Shown here: in pieces, positions 7,144 through 16,386 of the stretch
Numbering within the stretch: the stretch's first letter is position 1
Layout of the letters: every line of letters begins with the position of its first letter
Assembly (NCBI GenBank): GCA_035624455.1
Contig: DASPRM010000024.1
Location: 1-34,719, forward strand
Reading direction: 5' to 3'
Length of the DNA stretch: 34,719 bases
Source of the DNA: Terriglobales bacterium
Lineage (GTDB): Bacteria; Acidobacteriota; Terriglobia; Terriglobales; Acidobacteriaceae
Program-made: the position numbers and the translations under genes
The notes under the pieces: model-generated
The model's database searches: none
What the model was told of the DNA's origin: nothing
What the model saw: only the letters and a program-made list of their open reading frames with translations

Positions 7144-10100
7144 ATGGGCAAGGCCCTCACCCCAGCGAACCCTCGTGGTGTCGCATCTTCCGCGCTCCTG
7201 CTCGTACTCCTTGTACTGCTCTTCTGGGCCGCGTTGTCGGCCGGTCCTGCGCCTCCTACGGCTAATCCCGGGCTTCCTCAACTCGTTTCCATCGGGAGCA
7301 CGGTGCATCTGGACGGCGCCCAGTCAACCAGTCCCAGTGGCGCTCCGCTTACATTCCAGTGGTCCTTCGTGTCCGTTCCCGCGGGCAGCAGCGCTGCCTT
7401 TGCGAATGCTGCCGCAGTGCATTCAAACTTCGTTGCCGACAAGGCAGGCAGCTACCTCATTCAGCTAAGTGTCAGCGACGGAAGCAATACCTCTTCCGCC
7501 ACCGTTCTCATCTCGACTCAGCTCGTGCCGCCCATTGCGGGTGCCGGTCCCAATGAACCTGTGAACGTCGGCAGTGTAGTGCGCCTTGATGGCAGCCGAT
7601 CCACTGACGCTTCCGGGAATTCGCTGAGTTATCAGTGGACGTTTATTTCCACTCCTGCCGGAAGTGCAGCAACGCTCTCCAATCCTGGGGGAGTAACGCC
7701 AACATTCGTCGTGGACCTGGCTGGAGATTACGTCATTCAACTCGCGGTGAACGACGGACACGGAAACACTTCGACCAGCACTGTGATCGTGAGCACGCAA
7801 TCTATTCCTCCCATCGCCAATGCTGGGCCGAATCAGACCCTGGCCAACGGCAGCCTGGCGCAGTTGGATGGAAGTAAGTCGTCCGCGCCGAACAGTGACT
7901 CGCTCACATATTTCTGGGTGCTGATCTCTCAACCAGTTGGGAGCACCGCATCGCTCAATAACGCCAATGGCGTCAACCCCACATTCACTCTGGATGTAGC
8001 CGGTACTTACGTCGCACAACTAACCGTCGCTGACAGCAACACCGGACTTACCGCAATCGACACCGTCGAGATCACTACAGACAATCTGCCACCGCAGGCC
8101 AATGCGGGAGCCGCACAAAATATAGCTTCCGGCAGTACGGTTCATCTAGACGGCAGCAAGTCGAGCGATCCTAACGGCCACGCCCTGACGTATTCTTGGA
8201 CGCTGCTGAGCAAGCCGGCGGGGAGCAATACCTACCTGAAGAACACGACCAGTTCCAGTCCTTCGCTGGCTTTGGATCAGCCTGGCCCATACGTGGTGCA
8301 GTTGATTGTTTCCGACACCCTATTCACGAGCGCTCCCAGCACCGTGCTGGTGGTTGGTACTGCGGCGGCAATCAGCATTAATCCGACATCGGTTAATTTC
8401 CCGAGCCAGGCGCTGAACACGACCAGCAACTCTCAAAGTGTGACCATCACCAACAGTGGCACGGCGGATCTGTCAATTTTCAGTATCGGATTGTCAGGAT
8501 TCAACAACGCGGAATTCGCGGTAAGTACCCCGGCTTTGCCCCTTAGCATCGGCGCAGGCGCCTCAGTGAACTTCACGGTCACCTTCACTCCCGGTGGCCT
8601 GGGCCAGCGATCAGCAACGCTCAAGATCTCGGATAACACAAGCGCTGGCCTACATTCGATAGCCCTTTCCGGAATTGGTGGACCCGCCGCTTCAGGGCCG
8701 ACGTTTACCGTAAGCCCGAACAGCAACGGTGGTCCTGTCAACTTCGGCAGCCAGGCGGTGAACAGCACCAGTGCGCCCACCACCTTCACCGTCACCAATT
8801 CGGGTGGGTCAACGCTGTCGATCACCAATCTGCAAAGTTCCAACCCCGCGGAATTCAAGATCTCACCTGGGTTTTCAGGCACTATCAACATTCCGCCGAC
8901 CGGCACAAACACCTTCAGCTTTACGGTGACTTTCACTCCATCGATCGCCGGCACGCGTACGGCGACGATTAGTGTTGCCGATAACGCCAGTGGAAGCCCG
9001 CATACCATCCAGTTGACCGGCAATGGAACCGCTGCGGCCGCGGGGTTCAGCATCAGTCCGAACAGCGCTGCCGGTCCGGTCAATTTTGGAAGTCAACCGG
9101 TGGGCACGAGCACGGCTCCAACTACTTTCACCATCACGAATACTGGGAACGCGGCGCTCACTATTAACAGCATTCAGAGTTCGAACTCCGGCGAATTTGC
9201 AATCACGCCTGCGTTCCCGGGTTCCGTGAACGTGCAGCCAACCGCAGGGAGCAATTCTCTCAGTTTCAATGTGATTTTCACGCCATCTGCGAACGGCACG
9301 CGGAGCGCAACGATTACCATCGCCGATTCAGCCAGCGGCAGTCCGCATACGGTTCAGCTCACCGGAACGGGAACTGCGGCAGCTCCCGGCTTCAGCATTA
9401 CGCCCAACAGCTCCGCTGGTCCGGTCGATTTCGGCAGCCAAGCACTGAATACCAGCAGCACCGCGAAAGTATTCACGATCACGAATACGGGCAACAGCAG
9501 CCTGAATATCAGCAGCGTGACTTCCAGTTCTACCGAATTTGCAGCCACGCTTAGCGGTCCCAGTCAGGTTGCAGGCGGAGCCACGACGGCTGTCAGCGTG
9601 GTATTCACACCCTCGGGGACGGGCCTGCGCAGTGCGACCCTGACCATCGCCGACAACACCAGCGCTGCGCTGCATAAAATCAGCCTCAGCGGAACAGGAG
9701 CAGTTGCTTACATCGGGCTCTCCAGCACCAGCATTGCTTTCGGCAATCAAGCGGTGAACACTACGAGCAGCCAACAAGTGCTCACGGTGAGCAATACAGG
9801 CAGCGGCAATCTGGTCATCACCGCCATCAGTATTGCGGGAACGAACGCTTCTGATTTCGGCGCGAGCCCCTCCTCACCCGCCATTTCCATCAACAGTCCG
9901 CTTGTCGTAGCGGGAGGCACGAGCACCAATATCAGCCTCACGTTCACACCCGCTGGTACAGGGTCGCGTACCGCTGCGCTGAAGATTACAGACAACGCTA
10001 CTAACAACGGCGGCAGCCCGCATAGTGTCACTCTTAGCGGCACGGGGACGGGCGCTGCGCCCAGCTTCGGCATCAGTCCGAACAGTTCGGCTGCGCCGGT

Positions 10101-13100
10101 AAACTTCGGAAGCCAGGCGGTAAACACAACCGGCGCCGCGACTGTCTTCACCATCACCAACACTGGGAATGCGCCCCTCACTGTCACCAATATTCAGAGT
10201 TCGAATTCATCGGAATTCGCGCTTACTCAGGGATTCGGCGGACAAATCAATATCCCGGCTGCGGGCAGCGGCACGAACACCTATACCTTCGGTGTGACCT
10301 TCTCACCGTCCGCCGGTGGCACACGCACCGCGACCGTGACCATTACCGACAACGCCAGTGGCAGCCCGCATTCGGTTCAGCTCACAGGGAACGGCACGGC
10401 GCCTGCGCCGGGATTCGCGATCAGCCCCAACAGTTCCGGAGGCGCAGTTAATTTCGGAAGCCAGCCTACTGGCACCGGCAGCACCCCGATCACTTTCACC
10501 ATCACGAACACGGGCAATGCGCCGCTGACCATTAACAGCATTCAGAGCTCCAACAGCGCAGAGTTTGCCATCAACCCGGCCGTCTCCACGCCGGTGGTCG
10601 TGCAAGCGACGACAGGCAGCAATACCTTCAACTTTTCCACGGTTTTCACTCCGACGTTGAAAGGAACGCGCAGCGCCACGCTTAATATCACCCATAATGC
10701 CGCGGGCGGCTCACAATCCGTTCAGTTGACCGGCACTGGAACCGCTGCGGCTCCGGGGTTCTCGATCACTCCGAATAGTTCTTCTGCGCCAGTCGATTTC
10801 GGCAGCCAGGCGGTGAACACGACCAGTAGTCCCATGATCTTCACCGTGACCAATAACGGTAACGCCCCTCTGAACTTGAACAGCGTCAGCTCATCATCGG
10901 CTGAATTCGCAGCCGCGTTGACGGGACAGAATCCGGTTCCCGCGGGAGGCACGACCACCATCAGCGTGACTCTGAAGCCGTCTGGTACCGGACTGCGCAC
11001 AGGGGTTTTGAACATTTCGGATAACACCAGCACCGGCCTGCACAAGGTTTCTCTCAGCGGCACCGGAGTAGTTCCGTTTATCAGCATTTCGCCAACCAGC
11101 CTGAATTTCAATCTCCAGCAAGTGAACACTACGAGCGCGCAGCTGCCGCTCACAATCAGCAATTCCGGAAATGGCGACCTGCTGATCACCGGTCTGACGA
11201 TGACCGGCGCAAATCCCGGTGACTTTGCTACGGTGCCGGCAGGAGCCAGCGTTTCCGCTGCCAATCCGATTATTGTGCATCCCAACAGCAATACCGCCGT
11301 GAATGTGGTGCTCAGTCCCTCGGCCACGGGGTCGAGGTCGGCGACGTTGAATGTTGCTGATAACGCCAGCGGCAGCCCGCATTTGGTTTCGCTGTTCGGA
11401 ACCGGATCGGCTCCTGTTTTCACTATCTCGCCCAACAGCGCTCCCGTGGATTTCGGCTTTCAAGCCGTGAACGCTACCAGCGCCGCGAAAACATTTACTA
11501 TCACCAACACCGGTAATGCACCGCTGACCATCAACAGCATTCAAAGCTCGAATCCGGTGGAATTCGCGCTCAGCCAGGCTTTTTCCGGGCAGGTGGTGAT
11601 CCCGGCCGCCGGAAGCGGAACCAATACTTTCAGTTTTGGCGTGACCTTTACCCCGGGGGGGGAAGGAACTCGCAACGCAACGTTGACCATCGGCGATAAC
11701 GCGACCGGCAATCCGCATTCGCTCTCTTTGGCCGGCACGGGAGCCGCGCCTCTGTTCAGCATCGCGCCGAACAGCGCGGCGGGCGCTGTGGATTTCGGAA
11801 ATCAGTCTGTGAATACCACGAGTGTCGCCAAGGCATTCACGATCACCAACACCGGGAATGCTCCTCTGACCATTACCGGTTTACAAAGCTCCAACTCTCC
11901 CGAGTTCGCCATCACGACCTCATTCTCAGGGTCTGTCACGGTGCCCCCGACAGGGGCCAATACTTACAGCTTTAGCGTGACTTTCACTCCCCCTGCGGTC
12001 GGTTCCCGATCGGCCAGTGTGACCATCACTGATAACGCCAGCGGCAGTCCTCATACGGTTCAACTGACGGGAACTGGTACGGGACCGATCTTCAACATCT
12101 CTCCGAACAGCGCCAGCACTCCGGTTGATTTCGGCAATCAGGCGGTGAGCACGGCCAGCTCTCCAAAGACGTTCACTATCACAAACACCGGAAATGCACC
12201 TCTCACGATCAATTCCATCCAGAGCACAAATCCTGCGGAATTCACGATTAATCCGCCTATTGCGGGTTCAGTGAGTGTCTCCGCTACGCCGGGCAGCAAC
12301 ACTTTCAGCTTCACCGTGATCTTCGCGCCCGGAGGTACAGGGACGCGCACCGGGGCAATCACGATCACCGATAGCGCAGGCGGTAGCCCGCACACGGTGC
12401 AACTCATCGGCGCGGGGCAGGTGCCAGGGATCAACTTCAGTCCTTCCGGCCTGACCTTCGGCAATCAAATGGTGAATAGTGCCAGCGCCCCGGTCACACT
12501 CACCATTACCAACACTGGGGTGGCGAACCTGGTAATTACCGGCCTGTCTATTTCTGGTGCGAACCCGGGAGACTTCAGTTCCGTGCCTGCGCCCGCCAGT
12601 GTTTCTCAAGCCAGCCCGATCGTCGTTGCTCCCAATGCCTCTACGACGATCACCGTAACGTTCACAGCTCAAGCTACCGGCAACCGCACTGCAAATCTCA
12701 TATTGGCGAACAACGCCCCCAGCAGCCCGCAACTGGTCTTGATGACTGGCACCGGCGTGTTCCCCAACGTCAACCTAAGCCCGGCGAGCATCACCTTTAC
12801 CAACAGCCAACTGGTCGGGACCAGCAGCAACCCAATTACGCTCTCCATCAACAACACTGGCAACGGTCCATTAACGGTATCCAACATCAGCATCAACGGC
12901 GCTAATCCAGGGGACTTCTCTTTCAGTCCCGCTTTCAATCCCAATTCGCCGCTCGTGATTCCAGCGAACAGCTCTGCGAATTTGAGCATGACATTTAATC
13001 CGACGGCAGCAGGTCAGCGCACCGCTACCCTTAGTCTTACCGACAATGCCGCGGGGAGTCCGCATACTGCTTCGCTCACCGGGACCGCAACCTCCAATGG

Positions 13101-15228
13101 AACGATCACGATGCCTCCAGTGACCCTGGGCGCAAACCTGGAAGTGCTGGCTACGGCTTCCCTCGACAACGCGCCTTCCAGCAACCTGCAAGTGAAGGTC
13201 ACAAGTTCGGACCCCGGCAAGGTGTTGGTCTCGTCCGATACCAGCGGTACAGTCTCTGGTTTTGTGTTTATCACCCTGACCGTACCCGCGGGACAAACGA
13301 TCCTGCCCGGCTTCTACATTCAAGCACTGGCTCCTTCTGGAACAGTTCAGTTGACCGTTACTGCGCCGGGCTACACTTCTGCGGTGACGACGGTGACCCT
13401 CACTCCATCGGGGTTCGTGCTGACGAGTCCCACCGGGCAGGGTCAGGACTTCTCGACCAGCGTCCTCTCAGCGGATACAGCTTTGACCGTTTCTGCGCAA
13501 CGACTCGATAATGCGCTGAACGTGGTACCAGGCCCGGCCCCTAGAGTTCGTGGCGGTCTGACCGTAAGCGTGCCGATAAAGAGCGCCGATACGAGCAAAG
13601 GCACGATTCTGGGCTCGTCCTGCTCGCCCGCGCCGTTCCCCTGCGCGGTCATCCTCGGCGGCTCAAACAGCGGGAGCGTAAATTTCCACCCGGTTTCGCA
13701 AGGCACAACGCTGGTGAGCATCGACTTTGCTGACATTTCTACTAATGTGCCGACGGCGCCATTCAGCACGCCTGTAACCAGTACACAGCTAAACGCGAAC
13801 GTTACCGCTCCTCAGATGACTGTCAATCCAGCAACCGTGGGAGTGAACCTGCAGGCGAGAGGGGCTGGCGTTTTGCAGGCGCCTGCTCCGAATGGTGGTG
13901 TGACGCTCACCATCAGCGTTCAGAACGGCGACCCCAGAGTCTTACTCTCCAGCGACAACACCGGCACGACCGCAGGCTCATCCAGCATCAACCTGCCGAT
14001 CTCCGCTGGAGCCACGGCAATCCCGACGTTCTGGATCCAGGGTGTCTCGCCTACCGGGGCGTCGCCTGTGACTCTGACCATCAGCAGCACCCCGCCGGTT
14101 TACACCAGCACAACCACGAGTGTCGCGGTAACGCCTTCTGGGTTTGTGCTGACCACCGCGGCGAATCCCATCAACACCACTACCATCTCGCTGCACACTC
14201 CCATCACGTTAACTGTGTATCGGCTGGATCCCGCGAACAACCCGGTTGCCCCTGGGATCATTCGGGGAGGTCTCAGCGTCACGATCCCAATCGCGACTTC
14301 TGACAAAACCATCGGCAGCGTTGATGACAGCCCTGCCAATCTCGCGGCCGGAGGTTCGTCGACTCCAGCGACTGGCGCCAGTGCCTTGTTCTTCCATGCT
14401 GTGGGGCAAGGAACTGTGACGGTCTTCGTTGACCCAACCACCGTGACGACGAGTCCATCGGGTTCACCTTTCAGCGTACTTGCGGGAAATGCCGGCCAGC
14501 TGACCGCAGTAGTCAGCCAGCCAGCCATTACGCTGAACGCCGCGAGCACGACGGTAGGTTACAACCTGCAAATTCAAGCCAATGGAGCTCTGACGGCTAA
14601 CGCGCCCAGCTCTCTGACGGTCACTATCAGCAGTCCGAATGGCAATCTGGTTCTGCTTTCTACTTCTCCTTCTTCGGCGGGCTCTCTACGAGCCGATGGA
14701 ACAAGCCAGATCAGCATCAATCTCTCGCAAGGTCAGGGTGGAGGCGGCATTGGGTTTCCACCGTTCTTCGTACAGGCAATGGCGGCCTCCGGCACGGTGA
14801 CGCTCACGGCTACTGCTCCCGGCTATGCTCCGGGAACACTCACTGTGAACCTGGCTCCTTCTGGATTCGTGATTCATTCCCCCAACGGAATTGGTCAGGA
14901 TTTCGCGACCAGTTTGGCGCAAGGAGCTAAGAATCTCACCATCGAATCGTGGCAACTGGATTCCTCCACTCTTCAGCGTGTTGCTCCGCAAGGGCTTCGG
15001 GGCGGGGCATCGGTTGGCGTCCCGGTGAGCAGTAGCTCGACGGCGGTGGGGAGTCTGTCGCCGGCTTCGGTGTTATTTAGTGCTGGTGCAGGCGTTGTCA
15101 ACGTGACGTTCACGCCGGCAAGCGTGGGAACGACTCAGCTTGCTTTGACCGAACCCCCCGGCTTTGCGACGCCGACCGACACAGGCGTTACCAGCGATAT
15201 CCAGATCAACGCGAATGTCAGTCAATGA
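7144..15228 (+). CDS. Giant secreted PKD / choice-of-anchor-D (ASH) repeat surface protein
   Basis: The 2694-aa product starts at an ATG 9 bases after AAGAGG. Residues ~14-35 form a hydrophobic signal or anchor segment (SSALLLVLLVLLFWAALSAG). Four PKD-type Ig-like domains follow (about 7265-8365), each with VHLDGxxS and a central W. Then come 14 tandem ASH/SPD-2/Hydin-type (choice-of-anchor-D) domains of ~112 residues (about 8370-13098), typified by VNFGSQAVNTT, FTITNTGNAPLTI and SGSPHTVQLTGTG. The C-terminus (13099-15225) has three copies of a ~237-residue beta-rich module with PSGFVL and RGGLxVxVPI. No catalytic site or C-terminal sorting motif was recognised. It is nearly free of Cys and rich in Ser/Thr/Asn/Gly, as expected of an extended extracellular fibre. 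The stop overlaps the start of a protease gene. An adhesin or matrix role is inference. Confidence 0.9.
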   Translation: MGKALTPANPRGVASSALLLVLLVLLFWAALSAGPAPPTANPGLPQLVSIGSTVHLDGAQSTSPSGAPLTFQWSFVSVPAGSSAAFANAAAVHSNFVADKAGSYLIQLSVSDGSNTSSATVLISTQLVPPIAGAGPNEPVNVGSVVRLDGSRSTDASGNSLSYQWTFISTPAGSAATLSNPGGVTPTFVVDLAGDYVIQLAVNDGHGNTSTSTVIVSTQSIPPIANAGPNQTLANGSLAQLDGSKSSAPNSDSLTYFWVLISQPVGSTASLNNANGVNPTFTLDVAGTYVAQLTVADSNTGLTAIDTVEITTDNLPPQANAGAAQNIASGSTVHLDGSKSSDPNGHALTYSWTLLSKPAGSNTYLKNTTSSSPSLALDQPGPYVVQLIVSDTLFTSAPSTVLVVGTAAAISINPTSVNFPSQALNTTSNSQSVTITNSGTADLSIFSIGLSGFNNAEFAVSTPALPLSIGAGASVNFTVTFTPGGLGQRSATLKISDNTSAGLHSIALSGIGGPAASGPTFTVSPNSNGGPVNFGSQAVNSTSAPTTFTVTNSGGSTLSITNLQSSNPAEFKISPGFSGTINIPPTGTNTFSFTVTFTPSIAGTRTATISVADNASGSPHTIQLTGNGTAAAAGFSISPNSAAGPVNFGSQPVGTSTAPTTFTITNTGNAALTINSIQSSNSGEFAITPAFPGSVNVQPTAGSNSLSFNVIFTPSANGTRSATITIADSASGSPHTVQLTGTGTAAAPGFSITPNSSAGPVDFGSQALNTSSTAKVFTITNTGNSSLNISSVTSSSTEFAATLSGPSQVAGGATTAVSVVFTPSGTGLRSATLTIADNTSAALHKISLSGTGAVAYIGLSSTSIAFGNQAVNTTSSQQVLTVSNTGSGNLVITAISIAGTNASDFGASPSSPAISINSPLVVAGGTSTNISLTFTPAGTGSRTAALKITDNATNNGGSPHSVTLSGTGTGAAPSFGISPNSSAAPVNFGSQAVNTTGAATVFTITNTGNAPLTVTNIQSSNSSEFALTQGFGGQINIPAAGSGTNTYTFGVTFSPSAGGTRTATVTITDNASGSPHSVQLTGNGTAPAPGFAISPNSSGGAVNFGSQPTGTGSTPITFTITNTGNAPLTINSIQSSNSAEFAINPAVSTPVVVQATTGSNTFNFSTVFTPTLKGTRSATLNITHNAAGGSQSVQLTGTGTAAAPGFSITPNSSSAPVDFGSQAVNTTSSPMIFTVTNNGNAPLNLNSVSSSSAEFAAALTGQNPVPAGGTTTISVTLKPSGTGLRTGVLNISDNTSTGLHKVSLSGTGVVPFISISPTSLNFNLQQVNTTSAQLPLTISNSGNGDLLITGLTMTGANPGDFATVPAGASVSAANPIIVHPNSNTAVNVVLSPSATGSRSATLNVADNASGSPHLVSLFGTGSAPVFTISPNSAPVDFGFQAVNATSAAKTFTITNTGNAPLTINSIQSSNPVEFALSQAFSGQVVIPAAGSGTNTFSFGVTFTPGGEGTRNATLTIGDNATGNPHSLSLAGTGAAPLFSIAPNSAAGAVDFGNQSVNTTSVAKAFTITNTGNAPLTITGLQSSNSPEFAITTSFSGSVTVPPTGANTYSFSVTFTPPAVGSRSASVTITDNASGSPHTVQLTGTGTGPIFNISPNSASTPVDFGNQAVSTASSPKTFTITNTGNAPLTINSIQSTNPAEFTINPPIAGSVSVSATPGSNTFSFTVIFAPGGTGTRTGAITITDSAGGSPHTVQLIGAGQVPGINFSPSGLTFGNQMVNSASAPVTLTITNTGVANLVITGLSISGANPGDFSSVPAPASVSQASPIVVAPNASTTITVTFTAQATGNRTANLILANNAPSSPQLVLMTGTGVFPNVNLSPASITFTNSQLVGTSSNPITLSINNTGNGPLTVSNISINGANPGDFSFSPAFNPNSPLVIPANSSANLSMTFNPTAAGQRTATLSLTDNAAGSPHTASLTGTATSNGTITMPPVTLGANLEVLATASLDNAPSSNLQVKVTSSDPGKVLVSSDTSGTVSGFVFITLTVPAGQTILPGFYIQALAPSGTVQLTVTAPGYTSAVTTVTLTPSGFVLTSPTGQGQDFSTSVLSADTALTVSAQRLDNALNVVPGPAPRVRGGLTVSVPIKSADTSKGTILGSSCSPAPFPCAVILGGSNSGSVNFHPVSQGTTLVSIDFADISTNVPTAPFSTPVTSTQLNANVTAPQMTVNPATVGVNLQARGAGVLQAPAPNGGVTLTISVQNGDPRVLLSSDNTGTTAGSSSINLPISAGATAIPTFWIQGVSPTGASPVTLTISSTPPVYTSTTTSVAVTPSGFVLTTAANPINTTTISLHTPITLTVYRLDPANNPVAPGIIRGGLSVTIPIATSDKTIGSVDDSPANLAAGGSSTPATGASALFFHAVGQGTVTVFVDPTTVTTSPSGSPFSVLAGNAGQLTAVVSQPAITLNAASTTVGYNLQIQANGALTANAPSSLTVTISSPNGNLVLLSTSPSSAGSLRADGTSQISINLSQGQGGGGIGFPPFFVQAMAASGTVTLTATAPGYAPGTLTVNLAPSGFVIHSPNGIGQDFATSLAQGAKNLTIESWQLDSSTLQRVAPQGLRGGASVGVPVSSSSTAVGSLSPASVLFSAGAGVVNVTFTPASVGTTQLALTEPPGFATPTDTGVTSDIQINANVSQ
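8698..12762 (+). repeat. Three ~1.35-kb higher-order tandem units, each of four ASH domains
   Basis: ASH domains 2-5, 6-9 and 10-13 start at 8698, 10060 and 11413, and domain 14 starts at 12763. The spacings are 1362, 1353 and 1350 bases. The first two units follow the same subtype order: two PNS-VNFG/SSNxxEF domains, one short domain with AEFAA and LHKxSLSGTG, and one domain with a GTN/GANPxDF insert. In the third unit the third position is a PNS-type domain instead. This suggests growth by duplication of a four-domain block. Confidence 0.75.
13099..15225 (+). repeat. Three tandem copies of an unnamed ~237-residue module
   Basis: Copies span about 13099-13812, 13813-14520 and 14521-15225 (714, 708 and 705 bases). 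Each has, in order, an opening with VGxNLQ or LGANLE, a VLLSSD/VLVSSD-type strand, a FxIQ or FFVQ strand, PSGFVL/I, an LTVxxxxLD strand, and RGGxxVxVPI. The order is kept although the sequences have diverged considerably. I do not recognise a named domain family covering the whole module; the first half resembles Ig-like folds. Confidence 0.7.
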
Positions 15229-16322
15229 GGTATAGTTCGGGAGAAGACCGGCAAATCCGCAGAGTCGTAACTACTGTGCCAAAGTCCAGACTGTCTTTAC
15301 GTAGAAAGCAGCGAGTCTGCTTGCTAACTATCCTGATGTCGTCTGCTTGCCTCTGGTTTCCAGTCCGGCGAGCTGCCGCGCAAGTGTTGGACAAATCCGT
15401 GCTTAACAGCACCGTGTTGCTCACCTACGAAGTTGAAGCTACCAGTGAACCGAGCACCTCCTCCAAGGACCAGTCCCGAGGGCAAGGGGCGAGCCACGGC
15501 AGTGGCGGACCACTCGTAGTCCGGGGCACTGGATTCCTTATCTTCAGCGGGCTTGGCATCACCCATGGTCAGGTGTACCTAGTCACCAATCGACACATTC
15601 TGCCGCCCGAAGGAAAGAAGCAGGACATCAAAGTCCGCGTGGTGGTCGGTTCGCGTGAGGCTGGCAAGGAGGTAGAGAAGGTAGAAAACATCAGTGTTCC
15701 GGTCGTAGGAGATGATGGGAAGTACCTTTCCTCGGTGCGTCTTCACCGTGACCCGAGCACAGATGTGGCGGTCATTAACATTGCGCCGGCAGCTTTTGGC
15801 AACAAGTTCAGAGTTTTGATCGATGCGGTCCGTACAAAGAAATATCTGGATACATCCATGCTGGCTTCCTCGGAGACGATTGGTTCCCTGGGGGTGGGGG
15901 TGGGGTCACAAGTCTATCTGCTGGGATATCCCGCCGCTATCTTTGATCCGCGAAATGTATCGCCGGTTCTGCGAGTTGGGGTTATCTCCACCGATCCCAA
16001 GCAGGGATTCGATTTCAACGAGGAAGTCCGGCGAATTGTAAATGCTCCGGAGCATATCAACGGATTCCTGATAGACGCAAACATCTATCCCGGGTCGAGT
16101 GGCAGCTTGGTGGTAGTAGATCCGAATGCTGCTAAGTGCGACTGCCAGTCCAGCAGCGCTTCGGCGTCAAAGCCTCCCGAGAAGCGCCTGCAAATCCTGG
16201 GAATCGTGGCTGGTTCCATTCCTATTTATGATGTCGGTCTCAAGTCCTATGAACGCATCGGGCTGGGCATCGTTTACTCTGCGGACACCATCCGCGAAGT
16301 AATCAACAGCTTCGAACGTTAG
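15225..16322 (+). CDS. Trypsin-like serine protease, secreted
   Basis: The 365-aa frame starts at an ATG inside the stop of the giant gene (ATGA, 4-base overlap), indicating translational coupling. A long basic n-region precedes a hydrophobic segment (VCLLTILMSSACLWF) and a cleavage site near RRAAAQ. The protease domain shows the S1 triad: H124 in VTNRHIL, D180 in DPSTDVAVINI and S292 in YPGSSGSL, with GTGFLI before the His. This is the DegP/trypsin_2 type of domain, but no PDZ domain follows. An insert with CDC and Ser/Ala/Lys lies near residues 303-325. The product probably acts outside the cytoplasm; the co-translated giant protein is the obvious candidate substrate or partner (inference). 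Confidence 0.87.
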   Translation: MRYSSGEDRQIRRVVTTVPKSRLSLRRKQRVCLLTILMSSACLWFPVRRAAAQVLDKSVLNSTVLLTYEVEATSEPSTSSKDQSRGQGASHGSGGPLVVRGTGFLIFSGLGITHGQVYLVTNRHILPPEGKKQDIKVRVVVGSREAGKEVEKVENISVPVVGDDGKYLSSVRLHRDPSTDVAVINIAPAAFGNKFRVLIDAVRTKKYLDTSMLASSETIGSLGVGVGSQVYLLGYPAAIFDPRNVSPVLRVGVISTDPKQGFDFNEEVRRIVNAPEHINGFLIDANIYPGSSGSLVVVDPNAAKCDCQSSSASASKPPEKRLQILGIVAGSIPIYDVGLKSYERIGLGIVYSADTIREVINSFER

Positions 16323-16386
16323 CGCATTTTCCAGGCCGGTTGTTTTCTGGGTAGCCGAAGCTCTTGTTGCTTGCATCGAACGGCTG

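Noticed and set aside
8433-13323. Many long open frames on the minus strand across the giant gene
   Set aside because: They mirror the repeat codon pattern of the plus-strand gene, give unlike, low-quality proteins, and have no ribosome-binding sites or known motifs.
7260-15228. Regular repeats that might suggest a CRISPR array or satellite
   Set aside because: The repeats are ~112 or ~237 codons long, diverged at the DNA level and in a single reading frame, so they are protein domain repeats.
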